Positions 12,056-24,597 of a stretch of 64,000 bases of DNA are shown here, piece after piece. Position numbers and translations under genes: made by a program. The notes beneath the pieces were generated by a model. The model ran no database searches. It was given only the letters and a program-made list of their open reading frames with translations, and was not told the origin of the DNA. Source of the DNA: Salticus scenicus (Eukaryota; Arthropoda; Arachnida; Araneae; Salticidae); the NCBI GenBank assembly GCA_963930645.1, contig OZ005648.1:196609542-196673541 (forward strand), in the 5' to 3' direction. Position 1 is the first letter of the stretch. Every line of letters starts with the position of its first letter.

Positions 12056-12304
12056 ATTATTTTGCTTGTTTTAATCCTTGTGATTCCGAATGCGTCATCC
12101 TATGATTAATGTTTGTTTTTCATGGTTGTTTTCTGTTTGATTCTCTGATTTCTTGAAGTAAATAATTTCTTCCAATTTATTCTTCATTTCTAACTTCAAT
12201 TAATTTCTTGTACGATAGGGTGCCCGCTAGCAATTTGCTATTATAGCTGCTAACGAACGAAATCGTACATTGGTGCTCAACGAGGAAAAAGGTCACCCCC
12301 TGAC

Positions 12305-12337
<33 letters not shown>

Positions 12338-12731
12338 CCTACCATTCTAAGCTTTTACTAAAAAAAAAAAAAAATGTTTAAAATGCTGTCTTAATTTTTT
12401 ATTTCCTCGTTGCTTGTTTGTATCTTTTGATTTGAGTTTCATGTGGTTTTTACGCACCGGCAAAATTATTAAAATTGCAACTGACAATATAGGAATAAAT
12501 TTATGATTAGACTGAAGTTAAATAAAATAAAAAACAATAAATAAAAAATAAATGCTTCAATAAATCACAATCAGTCTCCCCAGGTTATTTAAATTTGTTG
12601 TAATTTCCTTCTCATTGTTCTATGTGGTTTCAGGGATCTTTTATCTGTTACTTGGCTTTAACTAAGATTAAAAATTCATTTATACACACATATATATATA
12701 TATATATATATATTAATTTTTTTTTTAAATA

Positions 12732-13409
12732 CAGGGTGCAAAGCATTGTGACGAGAATACCTTTATCTCCGCAACCATTGGTCGCAAATATGTAGTTTCA
12801 GTTACCAAATGTTTTAAAGAATATGAGCATTTGTGGTATAACATGTTTAAATTTAAAATATCTATTTTTTCAAAATTACAAAAACTAGCTTTTTACATAG
12901 TCCCAGATCCCTATAGTCATATTTAGAAAAACTGACACTCATCCTAACAAAAAGTTTCATTTCTATTCTCCCAAAATGGAACAAGATATTTAAAGTTTGG
13001 ATTTTCTAACATATTTAGGTCTTCAATAAGGGATCGGTTTAAAAATCCTATTTGGACTTTGTTTGCATTTTCCCTGGGTTTATTAAAGAATTTTTCATTG
13101 ACTTTTTAATAAAGCCCGAGAAAATGCGAAATAATCCTAAATTTTGAAACTATCTCAGACAATTTTGGGTGCACAAAAGTGAAACTTTTCGTGTTATATT
13201 TTTTAGGTTGGAACTCAACTTTTACTATTAGCGTCATGAAAATTGTATAAAAATTATCAGTTTTTGTGATTTTTAATAAATTGAATTTTTAAATTTAAAC
13301 ATGTCATATAATGAATGCTTACATTTTTTTGTAAATACATTTTCTTATTGTAGGACGTCTGAGACCAATTGTTGCGCAAATAAAGGCCTGCTCTCGACTT
13401 TGCACCCTG
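12732..13409. mobile_element. CAGGGTGCAAAG element nested in copy I
   Basis: It starts CAGGGTGCAAAG and ends CTTTGCACCCTG, flanked by TA on both sides. The imperfect inverted ends extend inward through GAATACCTTTAT and ATAAAGGCCTG, and it is 678 bp long. It is also present in copy II (33615-34296), so it was already there before the two copies separated. The TA target and CAGGGTG ends fit a Tc1/mariner-type non-autonomous element. Confidence 0.75.
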
Positions 13410-13663
13410 TATATTCTAAATATTTCTGGGTACTACTTTGTAAGTCCATGGATAGTTTTTAAATATATTTGAATGCTGAGGTTCATAGAAAGTTTTAATA
13501 TTCCAACATAAAAAATAATTTCGAAAATGAATGAACCAATACACCGCTAAAATAATATATAATTGAGTTTAGAATATATTGTTAACTTATAATAATAAGA
13601 AATTGAAACAAAAAATTAAAAATTAGTTAGAAGGAGGAAATTTAAAAAATTTCCAAATACTTA

Positions 13664-15424
13664 TCTATATATATAAAAGAAGACTTCCTGAGTGAGGGGG
13701 TGATCTATCAACGCCCAGACCAAACCCCTGGACCTAGAAGCATGAAATTTTGTGACAATGTTCTTTCTATGACGTAGGCATCCACTAAGAAGCGATTTTA
13801 CAAAATTCGCCCCCCCAAGGGGAGAGGGGGGCAAAACGTGATTTCACAAAATCCTTCATATCTCAAACAAAAAAAAAACAGTTATCCGTAAAATTTTTGC
13901 TTTAAAATATAGCTAATACAAATGTCAAAAAACTAATTTCTGGAATTTTCAAAATTCGGTCCCCAAGGGGGGCGGGGGGGCAAAACTTTATTTCACATGC
14001 GTTAAACGTGATTTCACAAAATCCTTCATATCTCAAACAAAAAAAAAAAACAGTTATCCGTAAAATTTTTGCTTTAAAATATAGCTAATACAAATGTCAA
14101 AAAACTAATTTCTGGAATTTTCAAAATTCGGTCCCCAAGCGGGGCGGGGGGGGGGGGGCAAAACGTGATTTCACATGTGTAAAACGTGATTTCGCATAAT
14201 CCTATATATCTCACACAAAAAAGTAGATATATGTGAAATTTTTGCTCTAAAATATAGCTAATGCAAATATCTAACAACCAATTTCTGGAATTTTCGAAAT
14301 TCGGTCCCCAAGGGGGGCGGGGGGGCAAAACATGATTTCACATGCGTAAAACGTGATTTCGCATAATCCTACATATCTCAAACAAAAAAATAGATATACG
14401 TGAAATTTTTGCTCTAAAATATAGCTAGGGCTCTAAAATATAGCTAAATACAGTTAGGGCGTTCAAAATTGATATAGATAGATTCAAGAGGCCTGCAAGT
14501 CGAATGGGGATATTTTCGATTGTGTAATGTTATTAGGAGGGGCAGGAAGGGGGGCAAAAAAAAAAAAAAAAGTTAGATCGTTCAAAATTGATATATAGAG
14601 GTTTTCGATACCTACAAATCGATTTCGGATATTTTCGAATTTGTAAAATTATTAGGAGGGGCGGGAAGGGGGGGGGGCTATGGGGCAAAAACAAATAAAA
14701 ATACAGTTAGGCCGTTCAAAATTGGTACAGATAGGTTTTAGATGCCAGCAAGTCGAATGGGGATATTTTCGAAAGTGTAAAGTTATTAGGATGGCTGGGA
14801 AAGGGGGAGGGGAGAGGGAGGGCAAAAAAATAAAAATAGAGTCAGATCGTTCAAAATTGGTATATAGATGTTTTCGATACTTACAAATCGATTGCGGATA
14901 TTTTCGAATTTTAAAAATTATTAGGTGGGGCGGGAAGGGGGCGCTATGGTCAAAAACAAATAGAAATACAGTTAGGCCATTCAAAATTGGTACAGATAGG
15001 TTTTAGAGGCCTGCAAGTCAAAAGGGGATATTTTCGAAAGTGTAAAGTTATTAGGAGGGCCGGGAAGGGGGGGCAGGGGGGCAAAAAAAAGAAAATAGAG
15101 TTAGATCATTCAAAATTGGTACATAGAGGTTTCCAATACCTACAAATCGATTGCGGATATTTTCGAATTTTTAAAATTATTGGGAGGGCGGGAAGGCGGG
15201 GGAGTAGAGCGGCAAAAAAATAAAAATAGAGATATATCGTTCAAAACTGGTGCATGAGCATGTTGGGAATTTTTTCCGAAGGCAGCGAGAACCCGGTGCG
15301 ACATTTTTCCTAATCAGATTTTGTTTCTCTTTTTTTCACGTGATAAAAATTAATGCAATTTTGAGAATTCGATATAGTGATTCATTTAAAAATAGGGACC
15401 AGCGAAGCGGGCGTTGCCTGCTAG
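13664..15424 (+). mobile_element. Non-autonomous Helitron inserted in copy I
   Basis: It begins TCTATATATATAAAAG after an A and ends CTAG before a T, preceded by the hairpin AGCGGGC-GTT-GCCTGCT. These are canonical Helitron ends with insertion between A and T. Copy II has the unoccupied site near 33335-33370. The interior holds CTCAAACAAAAAA blocks and a minisatellite (14450-15240). There is no Rep/helicase ORF, so it is non-autonomous. Confidence 0.88.
14450..15245. repeat. Helitron internal minisatellite
   Basis: Alternating units contain GTTCAAAATTGGTACAGATA, GATATTTTCGAAAGTG and GATTGCGGATATTTTCG blocks, separated by G-rich tracts. The spacing is about 120-130 bp. Open frames of 78-111 codons here are products of the periodicity. 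Confidence 0.8.
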
Positions 15425-16849
15425 TATATATATATATATTTAATCAAAATATTTTTCTAAAATATTTAACATACTTCATATTTTTAAATTTCAGTGCATG
15501 TGTGTATACATATTTTCAGTTTACAGCAGCAGTTTACAAAAATGATGTTTGCAGGTATTTAAATTTATTCCACATGGCAATGTAATTGGTATTCTTTAAA
15601 TGTTTAAATTTCTTTAAATTGAGTCAACGCAATTTTTACCTCATTTGATGTAATTATGCTATCATGGCATATTAAATAAATGATAAATGTAAATATTATT
15701 AGTATTAATAAATAATATAGTAAATCGTCTTTTTTTTTTTTTTTTTAAGCAGAATATCTTTTTTTTTTTTTATAAAGATGTGGAATAAAATTGAATTGAA
15801 TCTTTGTTTTATTATGCAGTTAAACAAGTTCATATATTTTATTTAATAAATAACAGTAAAGAGATATTTAAAATTATAAGTCGGTGAAACTTAGGATATT
15901 ATTTTAAAAATATGCAATTTGCATAACCTAGATTGTATATATATTATCATATAAACGTTAAATAAATACTTCAGAATTTAAAAAGAAAAGAAAAAAAGAA
16001 TTACGAACCTTCTTCATTTTCTTCATAAGAATTTTCTTCAAGAAAATACCCTTGCAACTAGCATTTTAAAATATATAATGGTCAGTCTGGAAGGGCATTC
16101 ACTTAAAATTAGCTGTTATCTTGTAAACTCTTTATGTTACTTCTTCATTCAGAAACATAATAATCAAAAATAGTTATTTTAACAATTTCCATCTCAGAAG
16201 ACTAAATTAATAAAATGAATCCATAATTTCTAAGCGGTTTTCTGTAACAGGAGCAGTTTTTTCTGCGATTCAACGCTGCTTACAAGTATCAAAAGTTAGG
16301 CTTAAGAACTTACGCAGATATGAAAATGATTGTTTAATTGATATTAAAATAAGACTTTAATAAATATAACATAGAGAATATTACAGGTTAAAAATATTAC
16401 ATTTTTACCTTTTCTAAAGCTTATCCAAGTCATTATAACGCTAAAACTGAACAAAACAGATTACATGTTCTACAATTACCGCCTCACATAACGACACGAC
16501 TTTCCCAAGACCTGGCGTTTGACTTTGCACGGTCAGCGAAAATTAAATAAATGCAATCCACAGATGTCGATGTTATCATCTGCTCTCCCTTCTTACATCC
16601 GCAATAATCATGTTTTAAAGTTCAACATTTGAAACAGAAATTTATCAAGCATTTATAGCTGTAGAAAACATATAGTCGATATTTTAAGGAAAAATGGAGT
16701 TGAGTTAAACAATTATTTAAATTTTTATAAAGTATTTTAAAAACTTGTGAGATCACTTTATTTTTCCATTTTAAAATCTCGAATTAAACGGAAAATCATA
16801 CTTTGTTTTAGTGTATATTTCAGTATTGAACAAAATATTCAGTGAAAGG

Positions 16850-17313
16850 ATCAGAAATGGTATACACTTTATTTTTTCAGTATACATAAAAAGAACGCAA
16901 TGGATGCATGGAAATTTTCGACTGAGGGTTTTAACACTCCTTGAGACGTCCTCGATAGGATTCGACAATTTTTAGAACTTGTTTGCGCATCTTAATAAAA
17001 TTTTGTGGAAATTGTATCTGAAGAATCAGTGGGCAGAATTTAACCAAACTTGATATTTAGTCGAACTTTTATTTAACTAGCCGTGATTAATTTTTGGAAT
17101 ATATGACCTAATAGGTGCTCAGCTATTATGTAATCCCCCCCCCATGTAATGGAGGGCAGTATCTTAGTTTCTATTGAATAAAACTGCACCAAACTTGATA
17201 TGTGAGATAGATATTATGTTAAACTAAGGTGATCTAATTTGAGCATATATTGATTGAGAGGTGGCACTAATGTGCTGCAACTCAATCCCGTTTAAAGGAA
17301 AGCAATATCTCAG

Positions 17314-17360
<47 letters not shown>

Positions 17361-17750
17361 AAATTCACTAACATGAGTATGTGAAATATATATTATGAAA
17401 AACTATGATAATTCTGTTTGGGTAAATATCGGCTGATATAGTACTCTTTATTATGCAATTTTCCCAGATAGCTATACCTCAGCATGTGTTAGTGAAATCT
17501 GCAACAAATTTAATATGTAAAATTTTAATTTTGAGATACAGTGTTTATTAAATTTTTATTCATGTTAACTGGTTAAGTGGCGCTGTTATATAGAATGCTA
17601 CAGAATAAAGTAGTGCGATGGATAGAAGATTTCTTTTAAACAGTTTAATTAAAAGAGAATGGCTACGTAAAATTTTCATCTATTACGAAAATAATTTTTG
17701 AAATATATATTAAATAATTTTCTTTTATTTCAATAAAATTTGGAGTTTAA
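16850..17750. repeat. Satellite-like insert present only in copy I
   Basis: Copy II joins the flanking blocks (AATATTCACTG side and TGTTCTTATTTTA side) directly near 31905-31925, so this DNA was added to copy I. Within it, CCAAACTTGATAT blocks recur near 17044 and 17189, with weaker copies near 17370 and 17499. Similar units occur in copy II at a different place (about 30540-31220). Confidence 0.6.
17310..17360. repeat. (TTA)n microsatellite
   Basis: An uninterrupted TTA/ATT trinucleotide run of about 50 bases lies inside the satellite-like insert of copy I. Confidence 0.9.
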
Positions 17751-17894
17751 AAAAAAAATAAGAACAATCAAACAGAGTAATGATTTAACAACATTATCAA
17801 TATTGATAATTTATCAGTAACATTCAAACTTAAATAGAATCATAAATAAAATATAATAAAAGTTTAAAATTATGCTTAAAAAAAAAAAAAAAAA

Positions 17895-18015
17895 AACTCA
17901 TTTCTGTAACTTCCCGATGAGTATTAGTGACCGCGAGGTTCTACTCTCGAACCTTACAGACGGGAAGTGTTGGTTTCGATTCCTGGTCACGCTCGTCGAC
18001 TTAGGTTTTCGGAGT
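17895..18015 (+). repeat. tRNA-like SINE-type sequence in copy I
   Basis: At 17927-17990 the ends GTGACC and GGTCAC pair, and GTTTCGATTCC resembles a pol III B box. The A box is weak. The same sequence is on the other strand in copy II (about 31645-31760). It behaves as a tRNA-derived repeat, not a working tRNA. Confidence 0.4.
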
Positions 18016-18425
18016 TTTCCCGTGATTTTCTTTGAAACTCGCGTAAATAATGGTTAGGCATTTCTAGAATGATTTCCACGGAGGGTACACCATCCAGACC
18101 TAGGACCCTCGTGTAATTAGTTTGTTTTAATCCTAACACCAACACTCAATGAATATTACGAAATCAAAACTGAATCTGGGCATTTTGTCTTATTCGTAAT
18201 AATCTCACTGAGACAGAACGTTTTATGACGGTGTTACATTTAAACGTTTAGTATAGAACTGAAATTGTATACGTTTTATGGAAGGTTCAACGCACACTTT
18301 TTTAGAACGTTCAAAATAATACAATTTTTGAACGTCTAATGGAACGTTCTTTTGACACGAAACACGGTGTTTGAACTATTGTAACCGTTATTAGACGTCC
18401 AAAGAACGTTCCGGTGCTACTTGGG

Positions 18426-18570
18426 CAGTGTGTAAGCAAACCAAACGAGCTAGCCCTAGTCTTTAGCGAGCGCCAAGAGTTTTGGATCTGGATAAAGTAC
18501 ACATGCGCTCCAAAGACCATGGACCATAGTATAAATTCGTGTGCATGAGTGATTTAAACTTTTTTGCTTT

Positions 18571-18606
<36 letters not shown>

Positions 18607-19283
18607 TATTATGAATAACGATAAAATAAAATATCTATAATTAAAAAATACTTCTTTTATTTTAAATATATAATAAATATTTAAAACAAACAATGAAGTT
18701 TCTTTTTTGCATTTAATAAAAAAGAAAAAAATCTAAATATTTTATTGACTGCATTCAGATTAAACCAACCAACCACAGCCTCAGAAAACCGAATGACGCC
18801 TGTTCTGAATTCTGAGAATATGCAGAACAAAAACATGTAATTGCGGAGGAAAAAATAGTTCGATTTTTAAGCTAAATTATTTAAGGAACAAGAGGTTTTT
18901 TGGAAAACGGACCACGTCACGCTTCTCAGACAAAATAAATTAATATCATATATCAATTTCATAAAATTTCTACGAGCCGTTTTCGAGAAAAAACTCACAT
19001 GATAACACATTTTTCTTTTGAAGTCTTAAATTGCAACTCCAGATCTCAAAATATATACAATGTTGAAGTGTGAAACTTTCAGGATAGCATCAGGCAGAAG
19101 ATAAAAGATTATTCTGAAAACATCAGACCAAAATATCTCCTATTTACTGAGATATTAAATGTCGGCGTTTCCAAATTCCTTTGATGTAAAACTAGCTGTA
19201 CATATAGAGTGTCGCTGCTAAGCTTTGTTTGAGCTTTGCTGCGTCACTCAAAAAACTGTCGTTTATATGATATATTATGTATA
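18426..19283. other. Intergenic, no supported gene
   Basis: It contains a T tract at 18577-18604 and AT-rich sequence with blocks such as AACCAACCAACCACAG. Nothing else can be supported. Confidence 0.4.
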
Positions 19284-19388
19284 GACAGGGTGTCCCATAA
19301 GTCTGTAGACATTTTAAAAATTCATAACTATTGAATGAATTGATAGAATTGACCGTGGTTTGCGAAAAAGATCATTCTCGTGAAGGTG

Positions 19389-19432
19389 TTTTTTTTTTTT
19401 TTTTTTTTTTTTTTTTTGGGGGGGGGGGGGGG
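19389..19432. repeat. Poly(T)-poly(G) tract
   Basis: About 28 T are followed directly by about 14 G. A nearly identical arrangement is at 43271-43311. Confidence 0.85.
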
Positions 19433-19627
19433 TAAAAAATAGTTAAATTTTTTGTCGACGATAGTTAGAAAAATAGTTAAATTTTTCTCATGGATGTGAA
19501 AGTAAAATATTCTAATGAAATTCCTATAAATTGCACAATTTTGCGATGAGAACAATTTATTTTACCATGTTTTTATTAACTTCGATTCTTGTTTGTTTGT
19601 TTGTGGGTTTGTTTGTTTGTGTGTTTG

Positions 19628-21265
19628 TCAGGGACAAGTCTTGCAATCGATTTTTAACTAACTTCCCGACTAGCTAGATACTTGAAATTTTCAGGACAAC
19701 TCACAACACGGTGACAATACATTTTTCTAATAATTTTAGTCAACTATTTCAAGTCCCACTGCCTTCGGCAGCGCTTATACGATTCGACAGAAAATTTATT
19801 TAACAAACTTCCCGATTAGCTAGACATTTGAAACTTTCAGAATAGTTCAGAACAGGGTGAAAATGCATTTTCTTAAAACCTTTAGCTAACTGTTTCGGGT
19901 TCCCGCTGCCTTCGGCAGCGTTATCAGTACACAGCTTGCAATCGATTTTTCACTAACTTTCCGACTAGCTAGACATTTGAAACTTTTAGGACGGCTCACA
20001 ACACGGTGACAATACATTTTTCTAATAATTTTAGTCAAATATTTCAGGTCCCGCTGCCTTCGGCAGCGCTTATATAATTCGACAGAAAATTTATTTAACT
20101 AACTTCCCGCCTAGCTAGACATTTAACATTTTCAGAATAGTTCAGAACACGGTGAAAATGCACTTTCTTAAAACCTTTAGCCAACTGTTTCGGGTTCCCG
20201 CTGCCCTCGGCAGCGTTATCAGTACAAAGCTTGCAATCGATTTTTCACTAACTTTCCGACTAGCTAGACATTTGAAATTTTCAGGACAGCTCACAACACG
20301 GTGACAATACATTTTTCTAATAATTCTAGTGAACTATTTCAAGTCCCGCTGCTTTCGGCAGCGCTTATATGATTCGACAGAAAATTTATTTAACCAACTT
20401 CCCGACTAGCCAGACATTTGAAACTTTCAGAATAGTTCAGAACACGGTGAAAATGCATTTTCTTAAAACCTTTAGCCAACTGTTTCGGGTTACTGCTGCC
20501 TTCGGCAGCGTCATCAGTACAAAGCTTGCAATCGATTTTTCACTAACTTTCCGACTAGCTAGACATTTGAAACTTTTAGGACAGCTCACAACACGGTGAC
20601 AATACATTTTTCTAATAATTTTAGTCAACTATTTCAGATCCCGCTGCCTTCGGCAGCGCTTATATAATTCGACAGAACATTTATTTAACTAACTTTCCGA
20701 CTAGCTAGACATTTAAAATTTTCAGAATAGTTCAGAACACGGTGAAAATGCATTTTTTAAAATACCTTTAGCCAACTGTTTCGGGTTCCTGCTGCCTTCG
20801 GCAGCGTTACCAGTACAAAGCTTGCAATCGATTTTTCACTAACTTCCCGACTAGCTAGATATTTGAAACTTTCAGGATAGCTCAGAACACGGTGGCAATA
20901 TATTTTTTTAATACTTTTAGTCAACTGTTTCAGGTCCCTACTGCCTTCGGCAGCGTTCATATGATTCAACAGAAAATTCATTCAACTAACTTCCCGAGTA
21001 GCTAGACATTTGAAACTTTCGGAACAGTTCAGAATACGGTGAAAGTGCTTTTTACAAATATTTTTATTCAATTGCTTCGGGACCCTGCTGCCTTCGGCAG
21101 CGTTTCCAGTACAAAGCTTGCAATCAACTTTTAACTAACTTTCCGGCTAGATAGCCATTTGAAACTTTTATAATAGCTCAAAAGACGATAGCAAGGAATT
21201 TTTTTAATACTTTTATCCAATTGCTGGGGTTCCGGCTGCCTTCAGTAGCGTTTATATGATTCAAC
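19628..21265. repeat. Hairpin satellite, about 147-bp spacing, about 11 units
   Basis: The motif GCTGCCTTCGGCAGC, with variants, recurs near 19758, 19906, 20053, 20200, 20348, 20495, 20642, 20791, 20939, 21088 and 21235. Two alternating flanks follow it (TTATATGATTCGACAGAAAA and GTACAAAGCTTGCAATCGA), so the higher-order unit is about 294 bp. ACTAGCTAGACATTTGAAA is shared by all units. Confidence 0.9.
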
Positions 21266-21719
21266 AGAAAATTAAAAAACATGGTTTATAAAATTTTTTT
21301 TATCTTATAATTATTTTATTTTGCTTCTTACTTGCGCATACATGAAGTTTGCTGACTTGGTGAATAAAGCGTTATTGATGAAGCTGTTGTCCTTCAGGTA
21401 AGAACCACCGATTGTAGCTGCAGTTAGCAGTGTTATAACTCGCTTGCAAACTGTAATTTGTAGTGACGATGGACACATAGAATAGGATTTATATGTCTCT
21501 AAACATTTGCATGCAAATACAGTTTTTCATGAAAATGTGTGATCTGGTCACGCATAGCGCCCTCTATCGACAAATAGCTTAATTATTTTTTTTTCTTTAC
21601 CAAAAAAAAAAAATTCCCTTTCACGAGAATGATTTTTTCGCAAACCACGTTCAATTTTATAAATTTATTTATTAGTTATAAATTTTTAAAATGTCTATAG
21701 ACATATGGGACATCCTGTA

Positions 21720-24597
21720 TATATTACAATTTCTGTTTAAAATAGTATTGTATACAATTTTTAATATAATGCTTACGTTGAATTAAGCTTTTTGCATCTA
21801 AAGCTGTTGAAATTTGAGTTGTTGTTTGAATATTTCAAGCGCTTAGTTAGTATTAACTGTATACCTAATAAAACAACTCTCGTAAGTTATTGCACAAAAT
21901 ATTTTCTATAATGAAATATATTTAAAAAATCAGGTGTGGAACAACCACACGATTTCCATTAGCCACTATTACACATATTATATGCATTTTTTGGAGATAT
22001 GATCAGAAAGGATAATGTGATCAGAAGACATAAAATTGACCTAACGAAGTAGAAATCTAAAATATTTCCGGTAAAAGACACTCAATAAACGTGTAAAGAC
22101 ATATAAAACAAAGTTTACATTGTACATGTTTAAATAATAATAATAATAAGAATAAAATAATAAGAATAATGTAGATTTATTTTTTGAAACATCAATTTCC
22201 GAGATCTAAAACTGACCAACCAAATCAGGATGATTGTTAATGTTCCTGTAATAACCACATAATACATCAGAAAGGATATTCAAAATGGATTTATGTAACA
22301 ATTTTCTAGAAAATTGTTAGAGCTGTTTTTGAGGTACCAACTTTTACCAAAACTTTGTATACTCAATTATTGATCGGAAAATAATAATTACACACAAAAG
22401 GATATTTAAAAGGAGTTAATGTGGCGAGTTTGAAAAAAAAATCGTACAGATGTTTTTAAAGAAACGCACTTGCGATACCTGTAATTGAAATATTTATGCA
22501 GGGTAACTATCAATTTTCCTGAACTAACCAACACTATCATTCGAAAAGACATCTAATAGAGTGTTTATAGTGTTTATATAACAACTTTGAAGAAAATCGT
22601 TAGATCCATTTTTGGGTTACGGACTTAAGGGTCACATTTCCTGTTTCCGATGTCCCATTTCCGGTTTTTCAATTTTCACCAAAATTTGGAAAAATCATTT
22701 GTACACCAGACCTGTTTCAATTCTGAAGCTTCGTAGTTCTATCTTTATTAGTTGCGGAGGTATAATAGCCAGAAGATTCCCCACATACGTAAATACACAC
22801 ATACACAGGTCAATTGCCAAAAACTACTTTTTTGGACCCGGGAGGCCTTAAAACGTGTAAATCAGGTGAAAACTCCATATCGAATTTTTAGGTCGAACAC
22901 TTCCATCACTTACGGCAGTCGGGTAATGGAAGTAAAAAGTTAGAAAGTTCAAACGCTGAAATTTATAATTTAAGATAAATTTATAGAATTCTATTTTTTA
23001 AAGAGGGGCCTGCGTAATTGATAAAGTCATTAAACGTATAAAATTGTTCGTATAAATTATTGAAATACTAAACAAAAGCTTATATATGTATAAAGCATAA
23101 AATAAGTAAATTCAAAAGTTTAAATAAAAGTTTTTAAACCAAAATGTTTATAAAACGTACTTGAAAATAAATTTAATCAACTAATTTAAATTTAATTATT
23201 TCAAAAGAAAAAACTGAACTGCATCATAGAAACAAAGAAGAGGAGATGGAGACAAAAGGGAGAAGGACTGGTGGATAAATAAATAGATAAAATGACGAAT
23301 AGATAGAAAGACAGAAAGTTTTGTCTATGATTTTGCCTAACGAAATATTGTTCTATTATGGCCATTTATTTTCCCAATTTTTAACATAGGTTTTTATAAT
23401 CGTTTTAAGCACACATATAATTACTTAACTTCAATTTGTTTTCTCTTGTTGTTTTTGATAAAGCTTGCCGCATATTTCTATTGAGCATTATATGATACTA
23501 TATGTACATGTAATGAAACGTAACATACTCATTTTGGGAAAATGTTTTATTATTATTTTTATCAACATTAAATTCACGTAAAATAGCAGATAATTCTAAT
23601 ATCTAATCTAAATGAACTACAAAGTGTGTGAAAGTGCAACAGCTGTTTTACTCGATAAATTGTTCGTTTAATCTTTCTATGGACTGAAAATGAAATCAAA
23701 ATTTTTATAAAAAGGTAAGGTCAATTTTATTATTTCTTTTTTCTATTACTTATTTTAAAATCCCAATTTTAGTCATGTATTTACGAAAGGTTTTCTTCAC
23801 TATTTGTAATTATTTCGATTTAGTGTTTCATGTGTTTAGACCATAAGATCAGGCCTTTTGACACCATATTAGACCCTTATGCCATTAAAAAGGTGCATTA
23901 TTCCCCATTAGGACCCCACGATTCCCTATTATGTTCCCTATACCCTTAAAGATCAGACATATTTTCATTTTGAAATAAATAAACCATTATTTTATAGATA
24001 TCTTTTGATATTATTGATATCCCTTGAGAAAAATGAATATTATTAGTTTTCAGGAAATTCAAGCAATCACACTTTTTAGGCATTTATTATATCAGTACTT
24101 AGGTACCAGAGACGTAAATTAATGTACTAGTATCACCTGTACAATTACATTCTCTCGGTGTTAAAAGATTTAATTAAACTGCAAAATAATTTTAAATTTC
24201 TAAGAAATTGAGGTTAATTAAAAATTCCCTTTATGTATCTATTTTTTTAAATTTTAATAATAATTAGTTATTGCTCGTCAATTTGAAAATTATCATTTAT
24301 CAAATTACCACATATTATTTAATATTTCCAGGACGTTAGAATTCATTTATAATTTTATAAATAAAACAGATTAAAATTTAAATCTTATATTTATTTACTT
24401 ATTTACTTATTTATTTACTGCATAATCATATTGTAAAATACTGCATTGCTAAATATAGCGCTTTTCCGCTGAATGTATTATTCATTGGCAAAAATAATCT
24501 GTTATTCACTGTAACTTATCACTTTGTCATTATTGCTCTCACTCAGTAGTTATGAAAGGTCAAAGGGAGAATGAAACACAGATTTTTACAGCTTTAA
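21720..24597. other. Upstream region of the LRR gene, repeats but no supported gene
   Basis: 22300-22940 has the look of an old dispersed repeat (blocks TTTTCACCAAAATTTGG, CACATACACAGGTCAAT, GGAAGTAAAAAGTTAG). The rest is AT-rich. Two short ORFs (22612-22943) show no motif. Confidence 0.4.
23640..23714 (+). promoter_or_regulatory. Possible 5' UTR exon or promoter of the LRR gene
   Basis: The sequence TTTATAAAAAG followed by GTAAGG at 23715 is a good donor context, and exon 1 has a possible acceptor (TTCATAG) at 25214-25220. TTTATAAAAA could alternatively be a TATA-like element. There is no transcript evidence, so this is only a candidate. Confidence 0.15.

Larger units (their letters stand above)
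10815..18425 (+). mobile_element. Large CCCAAG..CTTGGG element, copy I (7.6 kb)
   Basis: It begins CCCAAGCAGCACCGAAACG and ends GTTCCGGTGCTACTTGGG, an inverted terminal repeat. About 400 bp at the left end and 200 bp at the right end are dense in GAACGTTC-type palindromes. A second copy (29812-36114) is in opposite orientation and collinear over most of the length, which defines the element. There is no long ORF inside, so this copy is non-coding. It carries later insertions: a hairpin MITE (about 11011-11115), a Helitron (13664-15424) and about 900 bp of satellite-like DNA (about 16850-17750). No matching target duplication is visible at its flanks. I cannot assign a superfamily. Confidence 0.75.
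19284..21719. mobile_element. Mariner-like element with about 100-bp inverted ends enclosing a satellite
   Basis: The left end ACAGGGTGTCCCATAAGTCT and right end ATATGGGACATCCTGT are inverted copies. The match runs inward about 100 bp through GGTTTGCGAAAAAGATCATT and CATTCTCGTGAA blocks. TA borders both ends. No transposase is present; most of the interior is the hairpin satellite at 19628-21265. TA target and ACAGGGTGTCCC ends suggest a Tc1/mariner origin. Confidence 0.75.

Noticed and set aside
14652..15223. ORFs of 78-111 codons rich in Lys/Gly or Pro
   Set aside because: They fall in the Helitron minisatellite and mirror its period. The reverse strand is open for the same reason.
17872..18057. 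ORF over the tRNA-like repeat, also seen reversed at 31441-31785
   Set aside because: The same peptide appears in both copies because the repeat is duplicated; it begins in a homopolymer.
10815..18425. Maverick/Polinton because of a possible 6-bp target duplication and large size
   Set aside because: No polymerase, integrase or capsid frames, ends do not match, and the TATATA duplication is ambiguous in TA-rich DNA.
19628..21265. CRISPR-like array because of regular palindromic repeats
   Set aside because: The whole unit is repeated, not just a short direct repeat with unique spacers, and the context is eukaryotic.
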